A stretch of DNA of 60,000 nucleotides from Membranipora membranacea. Its lineage: Eukaryota; Bryozoa; Gymnolaemata; Cheilostomatida; Membraniporidae. Position numbers and translations under genes: made by a program. The DNA lies in the NCBI GenBank assembly GCA_914767715.1, contig OU612074.1, positions 699,501-759,500 on the forward strand, read 5' to 3'. Each line of letters opens with the position of its first letter. Position 1 is the first letter of the stretch. The notes beneath the pieces were generated by a model. That model was not told where the DNA came from, did not search any database, and worked only from the letters and a program-made list of their open reading frames with translations. This document shows positions 12,900-24,740 of this stretch, piece by piece.

Positions 12900-14150
12900 A
12901 GGACCCGGACCTTACATTGAGGTGAAATTTTATTGACTGAATTCATTGTTTTTTTCTCAGCATGTTAAAAATTTGAATAATTATTTTTATATAGCCAAAG
13001 TTCTACAGATTGGATTGCATGATTTTAGTCTGGTTAAGCGTACGCCAGGCAAATTTTTGAAAACTAAGGCTTTTTCATAAATGGACTCAAATAATCAATA
13101 CAACAATCCAAAGGTTGTAAATGGTGAAATGTGCAAATAAATAATAATTACATAATTTACTTCTTATGTCAGAGAGTTACATCTCATAAGCTCTACAACT
13201 TAATTAAGTAATGGATTGTCTATTGGACATACACCAGAAGGTCAGAACACTAATGGTTATATATACAAACAGTTATGTAAACTGTTAATGTATAAGCATA
13301 GAAGAGTCAAGCTGTGCACAATGTGATGATGTAAACATAATTATACGTAAGTTGGCAGATAAATTCCTCGATCTGAGCTTGAGAAGCTTATCATTCTCAA
13401 AAACTTTTCTTTTTGCCAAAAGTTCAAGAAACACTCTAGAATATGGATATGATTTGGACTCGCTCGAAGACCATAAATATAGACATGTGTATAATGGTTA
13501 GATTTACATCTTTCCATGCTCAGTAAGACCACCCTTATTAGTCTCAATCTTATTCACCCCGTTTTCGATGACTTGATCTCAGCTGGTTGCCTTATTATTC
13601 AGTCTGATGTCTATGTAGCTGAACTGATTCACCAATAGCAACGTCATGAATCATCTCATTCGCCAAAACTAAAGACTGAGATTTCAAACTTCAGGGAGAA
13701 ACAGGATCCTGATTCTAGGAATATAATTTCATGATAATCATTATTATGAATATTTGAATTAATGGTTACATAAACTTCTGTAAAACATTGACAACTGTTT
13801 CTGTATTTATTGAATAATATATAATGATATTCACATCCACCTGTTACAGCGATGTCATACAATGCTTAATATACAATCACTTCCAGTCAAGGTGTCAGGT
13901 GTCAGGGGGACAGACGGCCAGTTGGGAAAAATTGTTTTTTATCAGTAACTAAACTGGAGGCATTCACATAAATTGACGGATTAGGTAATGAGCTGTAATC
14001 CATCAATCCATTGATGGGTCATTTAAAGTTGAGTTTGATTTATTGCTGTCCTGTCCCCATCAATGTCTTGCAACCTTGAAGAGCTTCTGCTGAAACTTGG
14101 TTCCCCGAATAAAATTAGTTATCAGTAATAGAAATCATGGCAAGGTTGAA
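12900..14150 (+). other. End of plus-oriented repeats; approximate junction of duplicons
   Basis: Degenerate plus-oriented module-2 sequence (for example GACTCAAATAATCAATAC near 13,083) fades by about 13.9 kb. From about 14,160 onward the same family appears in the minus orientation. The turning point between the copy A and copy B duplicons therefore lies near 14 kb. No gene was recognised. Confidence 0.45.
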
Positions 14151-14159
14151 AAGGTAAGA

Positions 14160-14540
14160 GCAAGAAAAAGATGGTCATATTAACATACCGTGCACGTGAG
14201 TCTTGTGTGTCTATTTAAAAGGCTGATGATATATATAACCATGTTTTTGGCATGACCTGCGCGTGAACCTCCCATAGACAATCCATTAGTTAATTGAGTT
14301 GTAGGAAGAGTAAAGATTATGTAAATTTTTATTTGTGTATTACTCCCTTCATAACCTCGCCAAGAGTTTTCTATCAATGAGCTAGCCTCAGTGGCAATTA
14401 TGTCTGGTCAGTGGGCAGGGTGAGGGCAGGAATGAATCCAAAAACCTTAATAACTTATTATTATTCAAAATTGTCTCCGATTGGTTAGATGGTGACTAAA
14501 TTAAATTGTGTCATTAATCTCGGCGCAAAATCAGGTCTAC
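14160..14540 (-). repeat. Module-2 repeat, minus copy
   Basis: Inverted copy marked by GTGCACGTGAGTC-type sequence near 14,190 and CCTCGCCAAGAGTTTTCTAT near 14,355. It aligns with stretches near 22.3, 28.8 and 29.9 kb, and continues to ATCTCGGCGCAAAATCAGGT (about 14,516), like 30.16 kb. Confidence 0.65.
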
Positions 14541-14741
14541 GTCCTAAATGAAGACGAAACATGACTTGAGATTTCTTCTGTCCACAACTGACAAGAGAGG
14601 GATAGGATATATGGGCTAAAGATATTAGGCTTCAGTTTTCCTATTCATTTATATTGCAGCATTCAGATACTCTTCAACTTCAACTAAGCCTAAACAGATT
14701 ATTTCCTCAATGATTCAACATAAGATATGACAATATTAATC

Positions 14742-14785
14742 AAACAATCGATGGCTTTTTAATATTAAAAAGCCATCGATTGTTT
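14742..14785. repeat. Perfect 44-bp palindrome
   Basis: Arms of 22 bases with no spacer, centred on AATATT between 14,763 and 14,764. The outer arm reads AAACAATCGATGGC. Flanks ATC and TGAT extend the symmetry with a one-base offset. It lies within about 1 kb of the turning point between oppositely oriented duplicons. Confidence 0.95.
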
Positions 14786-14789
14786 TGAT

Positions 14790-17700
14790 TACAGTGGTGG
14801 AGTCAGGTATGATCTAATGTTTCCGATTGTAATGGTTAAGGTTCAAATTTTAGTGTAGGCAGTAAATTCCAATTTGATACTGGCACACCATTCATCCTAT
14901 CCAGGTTCACGTGGAATGAGACTTAAAATACCAAAGGTCCACTGTGTGTTTGCAAGCCTGTATACAGTGAATGGTATATGGCGCATCATGAGTACTATGG
15001 GTCCAACAACCTGTACCCAAGAGATGTTAACCTACCACAAAGATATAAGAGTATAGTGATCACATCACTGAATGATTTTATTTTTTCAGGTGAGATATAT
15101 CATTTTAGTCTTATCTCTTTATGGACTTTATAGATGTTTCTATAACAAAACAGCAGTATAATAACTGTATACAACTGTCCCTGGTTGCCTCCTATTTGAA
15201 ATTCTCATGCTGTTGACAGAGAAGAGACCATACAGAGACTAAGAATACAGAATGTACAGACATGGATTATCGGGATTATCTTCAATCTATAATCTGTAAA
15301 TTATAGGTATCTTTTCATCCCTCAAAAGCTGTTCACAAGAGCTTTAAATCTCTAGAATAATGCTCGGAATAATTCCACTCTGAGAAAAATAGATTTCATG
15401 AGCCAGAGACTGTTGACAGTCAATCACGAAGAGCTTCAAACATCTTCAATAAAATTCTGAACTCCCCCTGGTTGTATGGTACACGGTCAACTATGTGATC
15501 TTCGAAAATGGTTGTTAAATATGTTAAAGAAGCCCTAAGGACAAGCTAGAATTATACACAGGCAAGCTGTAAATTATTTTGGAAGATCTTTCCCTTGGGA
15601 GAATCAAGTCAGAATAATGGTTTTAGTTTTATTTTTCTTATCTGGTCAAGTCTCTGACCAAATCAGCACAGTAATTTGTGACATAACAACATTTGGTGAC
15701 CTGGAAACTTGGTCAGCCATCTAACTCAAGACGATGAGACACTGAGCTCTGCATTATATTATTATCTTATGGTTATCCAGATGCTCTATTCAGACAGGCT
15801 CCCTTTGACAATCTATTCTGTCTGACAGTTGCATGGCACTTCCATACATATCACCAAAAGTCAATGACTGAATGTCAGACCCTGACTGGTGGTAGCACAG
15901 AGTAACAGAGATTTTAATGTATGGTTACCTGAGGAAATTATCATTTCCAACACGTTGTAAGAGCAATAATGCAATGACAACTTTCTGTTTCGTAAAATTT
16001 TATTACAATTTACTATTATACAGACTGCTTAAAAGTTGGGTATTTCACAGGACCTATTTGTAAGGCTTTGATCTCAACCTAAGTATCTGTCTCAATACGG
16101 TTTGCTTTCTCTCTGCAGGTGCTCTGAATTTCTCATTCCTTATTATTATTCATTATTGAACAAATTGTGTATGGTTCAACTTTCAATGCCAAGAGAGAAA
16201 CAGGCAAATTAACAAAAGGGCGTGAAAACTCGAAAACCGATTAAAATACAATCGCTTTCCACAAATTGCATTAATATGTTTAGTCACTGATTGATCACCA
16301 CCTGCAATACTTGATAGGTTATGACATTATATATACAAGGAACTATTGTATTCTCATTATTCATTATGAACATGTAAACTTTGGGTTCTCATTGATACAT
16401 TACTTTAGATGTCACCTTGCCTATTCTCACTCTACCTGTCAAAATCTGACATCTGATACAAAATATGTATGGGCATAATGTGTGGAATGACCACATCATA
16501 GCAAAGTTAGAGAGGAAAATGATAATACATAATAGACAGCTGATTATGGCATAAACAAGTGGAATAATTTTCAACTACTTCTACCCATTATTTTATACAA
16601 ATTGATTGTCTTTTGATCAATTTCAAGTGTTGAGTAGTAAAAACACTGTGAGGCGTATTAGTGAATCAATAATATATGTGTCTAGTGTTTAAAAAATAAC
16701 GGATGAGTGTGCCAAAAATTTCTTGGCAGTGATTTTATATCCTGTCTACATTTATATACAACAACAACGACGAGAATTTAATTTATCCTGCTTTTCATTT
16801 TTAAGTCATGAATATGCTGTGCCAATTCAGTTCAAAAGTTATAGAATGATGTCCGCCTCATAGAAGTCATTCATTCTTTGTACTTTTATACTGCTTTTAT
16901 TAGTTGTAATAACCCCTCATTTATTTGTCTGGGATTTGAAATATGCAGATAACTTTGCCAAAAAAGCTTGATGTTTTTTTTAATTTAAATTATCCCTTTT
17001 TGTAAACAAGAGTTAGTGGTTGCCATCTCTCTAACTCAACTTGAAAGTGTTTTTTTTAAATATTTCCTCCCTGACACAATTATTCGTTCCATCTACTATT
17101 GCTCTGTTCTTCACCAGATGATGAGGCCTTAAAACAAAGATTATAACCAAGGCTTCGTGTGCCTCAGCAGAACCTATTATGACCAAACTAGCAGAAAGCA
17201 TTAAAGAGGGGTACGGGTCCCTATCCAGGTTGATAGATCACCCAATTCCGATTATTTACATGTGCTCCGATTTGGCGTCAAATACATCATAACAATTTGT
17301 TTACATTTATAAGCAAGAATATGATGTCATATGTAGGACTCTCATAAACAATGCCCTATCAATTAATAATGACTGATTTACATTTAGCGATTTTTCTCAG
17401 TAAATATTTAGTATTTTTGAAAATCATTATAGCTACACATTCCTCAACTATATTTGACCCTGCTGATTTAGTTTTGGAACCTAATTTTTTTTTAGAAGAA
17501 AATTAGATGTAAAAAAGTGTAGTAATACAATAATTTTCAGTTCACTTTATAGTTAAATTACAGTGTCACATCCGTGCGAAAGGCAGGGGCACTGCATGAT
17601 ATTGATTTTCTAATGAATTATAAATCAATATATCATTAATCATCATGCTTTACGCTATTAAATATGGCTCAATGTAGCCTGTCTTGACAAGACATGCTAT

Positions 17701-19000
17701 GCTCCGTGTAATTACCGTGATCTCATAAGTTTTTAGGATTTAATTTTGAGCATAGCAAATTGGTAAAAGTAAGTCTCATAAAAAAAATGTTGGTCCATAT
17801 TATTACTCCCCGCACAAGTAAATCCCTGTAGATAGACTACCAAGTGTCTACAATTAATGCTGTATCTGAATTACACTCCATCTTTAATCTCAAATCGACC
17901 ATAATAATAATAGCCCTAATGTTCATTTGTCACCAAGACATGAAAGGAACTCTAAAAGCGATCTGAATGGATCAACTCTATAGATGAAATTACCTGAGCA
18001 TGGCGGTGATAATGCAAGAGATGACCTGCCACACATGATTCCTTTGTGTGATGAAACTGAAAGATTGTGTGCTCAGTGTAAAGAGTTTATCAAATTAGGA
18101 GTGATATGAGAAATTCATCTATCCAGTTTTCAATCCAAATAAGAGACCGTGTATCAATTTCGCTAACAATTCAATTAATCTTGGCAGGTGATAATGCAGC
18201 AGGCTTAGGAATTTTATCCTGGATTAACCTCCACGCAACATATACACAAGAAGGATTATAACTTCAACCTGAACCAGTAGTCTAGGCAAGAGCACTAGGA
18301 AGAAAGGGTAACCTCAGAGCAACCTCCTCGGTTCATAGCTTTTACCCACAAATAGAGAACCAATCCACATCAACCAATGAGACTACAAAAAAGTAAGTAC
18401 AGTACCTATATTTATTAAAATAAAAATCTCACCCAAACAAAAGACTTATACGATAACACATAGCCAGTGTAGAATCTCTATCACTTGTGGATTGCTGCAA
18501 TCAATGTTGATGGTTTTCTTGCTGAAATCCCAGTCCTAATTAGCTTTCATCGGAAGCCATCTTATTCAAACTTGCTCACAGGGACGAGACCTGACAGAAA
18601 CTGAGTGGTCAATTTATTTATAGGCGGAGATTATGGATATTATCCTTAATCTATAAGCTCGAAAGCCCTCAAATCAATTTCTCCTCCTCCATGCATAAAA
18701 AAAAGCTCTAAATCTCTAAGCTAAACCTAGTATGGACTAATTGGCAAGTGGGACAAGCCAACCCGGTACATGAGATATCTCATTTGCGTGTTGTTCCATA
18801 ATTGAGGAGCCGACCAATGAATTAATATATTGGGATAAGTTTATCGATCAGGATTTTTAATTCCCTAACCAGATTGCTGTTAAAGTGCTTGTAAAGGGAA
18901 CAGGTTTATGGTATCATACGAGAGCTCTCAGTCTAGTTTAGAACATTATGCTATGTCCAAAAGCAGCCTGTGGCCCAGTTAAGAATTATTTACACTCAAA
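14790..19000. other. Gene-free repeat-derived stretch (distal copy B duplicon)
   Basis: No supportable gene. The part around 15,210-15,380 (GGATTATCGGGATTATCTTC, then TTTAAATCTCTAGAATAA) has relatives near 18,600-18,720 and 30,590-30,720, so it is a three-copy minus-oriented repeat. A module-1 fragment lies near 16,185-16,330. Confidence 0.55.
16185..16330 (-). repeat. Module-1 repeat fragment, minus copy
   Basis: AACAGGCAAATTAACAAAAG, then GGCGTG (from about 16,199) is the reverse complement of the module-1 landmark. It is followed by ACAATCGCTTTCCACAAATT, as in the other minus copies. Confidence 0.65.
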
Positions 19001-19011
19001 GTTGGGACGAG

Positions 19012-19087
19012 AAGGTACTAAAAAGGTACTATTTTTCTCAATTGGAGTTGTGATCACTTGTAGAAAATAGTACCTTTTTAGTACCTT
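19012..19087. repeat. Hairpin with perfect 24-bp arms
   Basis: Arms at 19,012-19,035 and 19,064-19,087 are exact reverse complements around a 28-base loop. Each arm holds AAGGTACTA, then AAAAGGTACT. Just upstream, GGCCCAGTTAAGAATTATTT, then ACACTCAAAGTTGGGAC resembles the foldback element at 59.1 kb, so this may be a relative of that element. Confidence 0.9.
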
Positions 19088-19288
19088 AGATTATAATGGG
19101 AATATACAGTATCTCGTAAATAAGACTTTTTGTTATGACACAGTGGTTTTGATATTCCCTGCATACAATATTAAACCACACAGAATTTATCTATTCAATG
19201 AATGAGTGAATACAATGCAAAGTTAATCTGTCCCATGTTATGTGGCTTAGCTGGTAAAATGGGATAGTGTATAAAATTTCGTAATTGA

Positions 19289-19507
19289 ATGACAAAGCAA
19301 ACGATCGAAATCAAGCACGGCAAAAATTACAACACTAGCTCATCCGACAGCGAGAGTGAAAACTATAGGGAGATTAACAGATCCAGTGAGTGCGAGATTG
19401 AATATCATTCAGGAGGCAATTGTAGCAAATCGTCGTCGAGTCCATGTGATTATCATAGGGAAAATGTCCCTGAGGTAGTCACACCACTCAAGTTTAGATC
19501 TGTATGA
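19289..19507 (+). CDS. Doubtful Ser/Glu-rich short ORF (72 aa)
   Basis: An ATG-to-TGA frame whose composition (SSSDSESENYRE, KSSSSPCD) looks more protein-like than its surroundings. No domain, homologue or splice context was recognised, and a TATAAAA lies only 13 bases before the ATG. It could be a repeat-derived frame, a stray exon or chance. Confidence 0.15.
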   Translation: MTKQTIEIKHGKNYNTSSSDSESENYREINRSSECEIEYHSGGNCSKSSSSPCDYHRENVPEVVTPLKFRSV

Positions 19508-19509
19508 TT

Positions 19510-22500
19510 TCGGCCACTTGAAATAAACCACAGTGCTTTGACAGCTACAACATTTTCTGTTAACCATGGTTACTGCTTGAGATAGAAATTGGCAATATAA
19601 AGGCAGATCAATACATCGCTAAAGTATTTCAAGGTTTTGTTTATATTTATTTGATGAATAAATGAGATTGTGGCTATATGGATTGTATTGAAGATTATAA
19701 ATACTAAGATATGACATTCCAATCAAACTCTGTCTTCAGCCGTTATCCTTTATGATTAGTGGCATTCAACAGAATTTCAATGAAAGATACAAAATTTACA
19801 CATGTAGACTGGATGTTTTTCTAATTTGCACAAAAATCTAAAATAATTTGTTTTTAAATCTCGACATTTCAGGCATATGGATGATGTTAAAATCCAAAGC
19901 ATGTGATGATTAATACTGAGTGATTTGAAGTTCTGAGAATCTTTACAACAATTTTTGCAAATATTCTGATGTTTGGACTCACAAGATTTTCTCGGGTAAA
20001 CTTTGTTGTTTACATAAAAAACTGGAATTTACAAGTGACAAAGTAAATTGAAGTAAATAAAATTGTCATCTAGTTATTTCGGACTTCAGGGTGATGAAAA
20101 ATGTAAATGAATTTGACTGCCTCCTGAAGAGAGGAGCATTGATAATCGTGTAAGCAGTGGAATACCTTGAGAAACTTTCTATATTATTTTACATCAGATC
20201 TTATCCATCTGTGCATCACAGATACTCAGCATATCTAAACATGGACTATCAATATTACTGACTGAGTGCAGCAGGCCATATGAGAACCTATGGCAAAGCA
20301 CACATCAGTCACTTAGGAAATTAATTTGTCGAGTTTTTGAGTTCTTTCATCAGTATGGATCTTATTTGGGGGGCTAGTGTTGGATATTATCGCAAGATTT
20401 GGTACTAACCATAAAGCATTGTGTGGACCATTTTTAGGTAAATCTGAAATAAGCAAGGCTTTGTCAGCAGGAAGAATCCATCGCTCCAGTGTAATCTAAT
20501 TTAAACAGAGCAAACAAGCCCAGCTGTTTGCAAAATGAAAATCACTCGCTTGAAAAGCTGTGGACAGGGAATGCGTCATAGTCATTGATTGTAATGTACA
20601 GTCAGTATTTATAATCTTTGGTACAGTGGTTCTTCTAATCTCTTCTTCAACATGGGCTCATAACCCAAAATTAGACATGACAAGTTAATCCGAAACATTT
20701 ACCTGCATTTAGCTTTGGACTACTATGCTGATTTTCTACCTTGTGAAAAAAGATGTTAATGTTTTCTGTGTAATTCAAAATGAATATGTTGGAGAAGATC
20801 TTTGCAGAAAAGCAATATGTTAAGACTATAGATGCATAATAATGTTACACTGGAGGTAATAATTTATCATACCCTACAGGAAGAAATGTTTGGTGGAACC
20901 TAATTTCGCGAGTTGCCCTCTCATGGGTGATTTAGAGGAATAAAAGTTTAGCGAAGTCGTCCACTCGCTAAATTCGACCTTGACCTTTAAAGTTGATCTT
21001 CGGGTCTATGTAAACATTTACAAAGTATCACTCAGCTACAGTTAGCAAGTGAATGCTACATTTTTATCTTTGTGACGCTGCACTGTTTTCCTCACAATAA
21101 TAAGGAGAATATGGTACTACAGTTCAACTCAGCATGCAGAGGATTTCATGTTTATAAGGAGAACTGGAAACCAGTAATCAATGAGGAGTTAGAGGCATCT
21201 ATAAAAGTGCATATAAATTTATCACATTTATTATTATTATGATACGAAGAGACTAAGTGAATTCTAACACTTCTGCACAGCTGGAAGCAATTTTTGATTT
21301 ATATAAACGTAAAAATATTTTAAGGCTTATTTTGTGGCAACATGCCAGTGTGGAACATTTACATCATTATCACATAAAGTAAAAGTGATGAGAAATAGCT
21401 AATCAATGCAGAAATAAGTTTTGAGCAGATCTTCAAACACCCATAGCATTGTTTCATACAAATTTGCTTGTTCTGTAAAAAGATTTAGTGTGAAATCTTC
21501 CACTGCCAAGGTTGAGAGTTATGATTATTGATTTGTCTAGGATTACAATTTTGCAGGTGACTTTGCCAGAGGTATTTGCTGAATTCTGTCTACACCAACC
21601 TACGTAAAAGTACTCTCACTACGCAAATAAAGTGCATTAAAATCCATATCTAATCTGTCTGGGGTTTAAAATTGGGCGATTGCCAAATATTTCTGTTTGC
21701 ATGTCTGTCTTTTTAAATCCTGTCTACATCCACATGAATAAAAACAATCAATCAATACAAAAGTTTGATAACAATGCCAATCATTGAGTCATTTATTTAA
21801 TATCTTGCTTAATAATGCCTTTCTATAAGCAACAGTTAGATTGTGCCAGCATTCTAACTCGATTTGAAAGTTATATATTAATCTCGGCCTTTATACACTT
21901 AACCGTTTGGCCTACTGTTTTACTGTTTTGTAGCAGGCAAGTGTCAAATGGCAAGTGAAATCGTATAAATCTAACCCTTCTAGCATCCGTTGTTTTGATC
22001 TTGCAAATTAACAAACATTTGTATCAGTTAGATGGAAAATTATGAAATACAACTAGATTATCTCTATTTTATCTCAAATATAGCCAGGTACCATTATTAA
22101 AAACCCTGTTGAGTTGGAGATAACTCTATTAACACATTCCCGATATAAACATGTCTGCATTAAAGTTTGCATTAATTTTACCAAAAATGTCTACATAACT
22201 AATTTTCTTTGTCCCACAGATGATAATCCAATAGGCAATTGGGCTGTCTCAATCATAAGAAAAAGGATAATGTAAAGATCTTATTTGATCATTCCTCCTC
22301 CTCTCCTAACCTTGCCAAGAGTTTTCTGTCGCTAATTTAAGTCACTTTAAAAAATCATCAGCACTCATTTTTTTGAAGAGGTTAGCAGTTTTGCATTGCT
22401 AGATCGTGATAGCCTACTGCAAACCAAATGCTTAGAGCTACAGACCCAACAATATTCCAATTTGTTTCTGATTTGCATCGATAACATGCTGAAATACTGA

Positions 22501-22980
22501 ATAAGTGGTTGTATATGTTGCACTGTTTTGCAAGCAGGATAGATCTAAATGTGACAAAGCAGAATGGTCGCTTGTCAGCAGCGTCTTTGGATAAGTGTAC
22601 CTATACAGTAATAATACAGCAATCTAATGACTTAGTAACCTTAAATTAGAAATTTTAAAACCACAACATTATTTTAAGCGCTGACTGACTGAGTTCGGGA
22701 ACAACTGAGAGTCAGACATTTTGGTTTTATGTGTGGCAGTACCAGGCAGGGTCAGTGCCTAGATAAATTCTGTGTTAGACCTTAACCTTTCAGCATTTCG
22801 TTGTTTTTTTGCTTTCACTTAACATCAATATTATTTTTGAAAATCTAGCACCAAGTAAAAACTATAAATGCATGAAGCGGTTACACTTTAGCCCATCAAT
22901 TTTTCATATCTGGTGAAAACTCTGAATAAATTATCACAAGCACACTTGAAATAATAACCACCTTGCATGTCCTGAAAGAT
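19510..22980. other. Gene-free stretch
   Basis: No supportable gene. A minus-oriented module-2 fragment lies at 22,280-22,530 (CTAACCTTGCCAAGAGTTTT near 22,308). The remainder shows nothing I could identify. Confidence 0.5.
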
Positions 22981-22989
22981 AGGTAAACA

Positions 22990-23730
22990 ATCTAATTAAA
23001 GACAATGAGAGACAATGAGTTCGTTGTAGCAGGGAGAATGGAACCCTTCCATTCTCCCTGGTTGTAGCATAATTATCTCATGCCTCATCCTGGTGCCCCG
23101 ACTCATATTAAAGATGTGGTTCCACAGCCTTGGGTAAATCCCGCTGCAGTCTACTGACAATATGCTCTGTTGGTAGGTCTTGAATTATTATTTCTCCGTC
23201 TTTGGACTGAGACATACCTTTCAATTTTGCCAAACATTCGCTTCCTGAATGCTGAAAAGATAAGCAGAGAATGACATGAAGAATCAAAATCGCAAATATC
23301 TAGGGCCAACAAATAAGGGCCTTACTGATCTGGCAATGGAGTGAGGAAGGGTTCTAGTTTTTTGGTTTTTTTGGCTTCCTACGTAATTATTCACCGGTCT
23401 ATTTTTAGACCATATTTTGTACCATTTGGAGTAAGAGTATCTACCTGTGGTGATACGCCCAGTATATGTCTTAGTGCTGTCAGCTATCAGATTACTTCAG
23501 AAAGAATCTTGGCATGTTATCTGGAATTTGGATTGTCTCATGAATCCATGAATGGCCATTGCTAGATAACTGTCAAACCTGCAAGGTAAGGATAGAAAAA
23601 TGCAAATTAAACAAAAGGGTGTGTCAATTGTGCAACCGCTTAAAATATAATAAATTTCCACAAGTCGCAAAACTTAAATTTTTGATAGTGGTTTATTGAT
23701 GACCACAAAACTTGCTATACTACATAGGAA
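22990..23730 (-). repeat. Module-1 repeat, minus copy, with a hairpin insertion
   Basis: Holds ATTATCTCATGCCTCATCCT (about 23,072), the reverse complement of GGTACAAAATATGGTC-type sequence (about 23,410) and ACAAAAGGGTGT (23,611). It aligns with 32,480-33,640 over most of its length, except for the hairpin at 23,031-23,060. Confidence 0.75.
23023..23068. mobile_element. 30-bp hairpin insertion flanked by an 8-bp direct repeat
   Basis: GTTGTAGC (23,023-23,030) and GTTGTAGC (23,061-23,068) flank 30 bases. Together with the last C of the left repeat they form a perfect stem of 14 bases (CAGGGAGAATGGAA) with a CCC loop. The paralogous repeat near 32,510 has the sequence without the insert. Confidence 0.7.
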
Positions 23731-23939
23731 TTCCTTCCTTAGTTCATGCACTTTAGCGATGGGGTTTATTCTGTTACAGATAATTTCACTGTCCGACTAT
23801 CCAATTAAGTGGTCTCATAAGAGTGTTGAATAATAAATTCATATCAAAAGTAAAATTCAGGCTTTTATTGCTATTCATTGCTCCTTGCGGGGCCAATGCG
23901 AATATGCTTACAATGATATATTAATTAAGGTCTCATCTA

Positions 23940-24075
23940 ATTAGCGCACCCTCGTACAATGTAAGGGTGGGCAAGCTAGGCTATTGTCCGGAGAGCTCAC
24001 CTCTTTTAGCTGGATGGGTAGTGACCGGGATTCAAACCTGCAACTCTCAGATTGAGAAGCTCGAATCCTAACATA
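23940..24075 (-). repeat. tRNA-derived SINE fragment
   Basis: On the minus strand a B-box-like sequence, GGTTTGAATCCC, follows GAGAGTTGCA, as in a tRNA T-arm. Downstream comes GGTCACTACCCATCCAGC. It is not a functional tRNA because no complete cloverleaf is seen; limits are approximate. Confidence 0.5.
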
Positions 24076-24359
24076 AATCCTAAAGTAAAGAGAAATGTGA
24101 TTCAGGCCGAAACTAAAGGAGATATTCCTTTTAACTATTATTCTGATGTTTTTTACCAGTCGATGGTAAAATAATTTTCTTTGCCGAAATCAGTTTTGTC
24201 TATTCTTTCTTCCTAAAATGCATTCATGCATTGTCATCATTACTCAACAATCGCTATCAATCATTTTGGTAACAAAATTTCCTCTGGTGTTTAACTTTTA
24301 AATTAGATCTTAAATCCTGGTGATCATACAGCATAAATAAAGTTCAACCTGAGCTACAG

Positions 24360-24740
24360 ATCAGCCGTAAAAATTCAAATCTTGGCAGATGATCTGAAAT
24401 TAGGATTTGTGTCATGAATCCATGAATGGCCACTGTTAGTAACTGTCACATTTGCAAGGTCAGGATATAAAAATGCAAATTTAAAAATAGGGTGTGATAG
24501 TTGTGCAACCGCTTAAAACATAATTAATTTCCACAACTTGCTCAATTTGAATTTTTACAGTGGTTTATTGATGACCACAAAACTGACTCTACTACATACC
24601 AATTTTTTCTATTTTCCTGAGTTCAGGCATCAAAGCTATGGGGCCTATTCTGCAACAGAAGATTTTAACACCCTTCCCTACTAATGGTGACATCTGAATA
24701 CGTAAAGACCAATTATGTGTTCTCATAGCAGTGTTGAGTG
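24360..24740 (-). repeat. Module-1 repeat, second adjacent minus copy
   Basis: Repeats the order seen at 23.5-23.8 kb: CATGAATCCATGAATGGCCA, then AATAGGGTGTGATAGTTGTG, CAACCGCTTAAAACATAATT and GTGGTTTATTGATGACCACA. The module was duplicated locally about 0.85 kb apart. Confidence 0.7.

Noticed and set aside
23940-24075. B-box-like sequence considered as a tRNA gene
   Set aside because: Only a T-arm-like part is convincing; acceptor and anticodon stems cannot be folded by eye, so a SINE fragment fits better.
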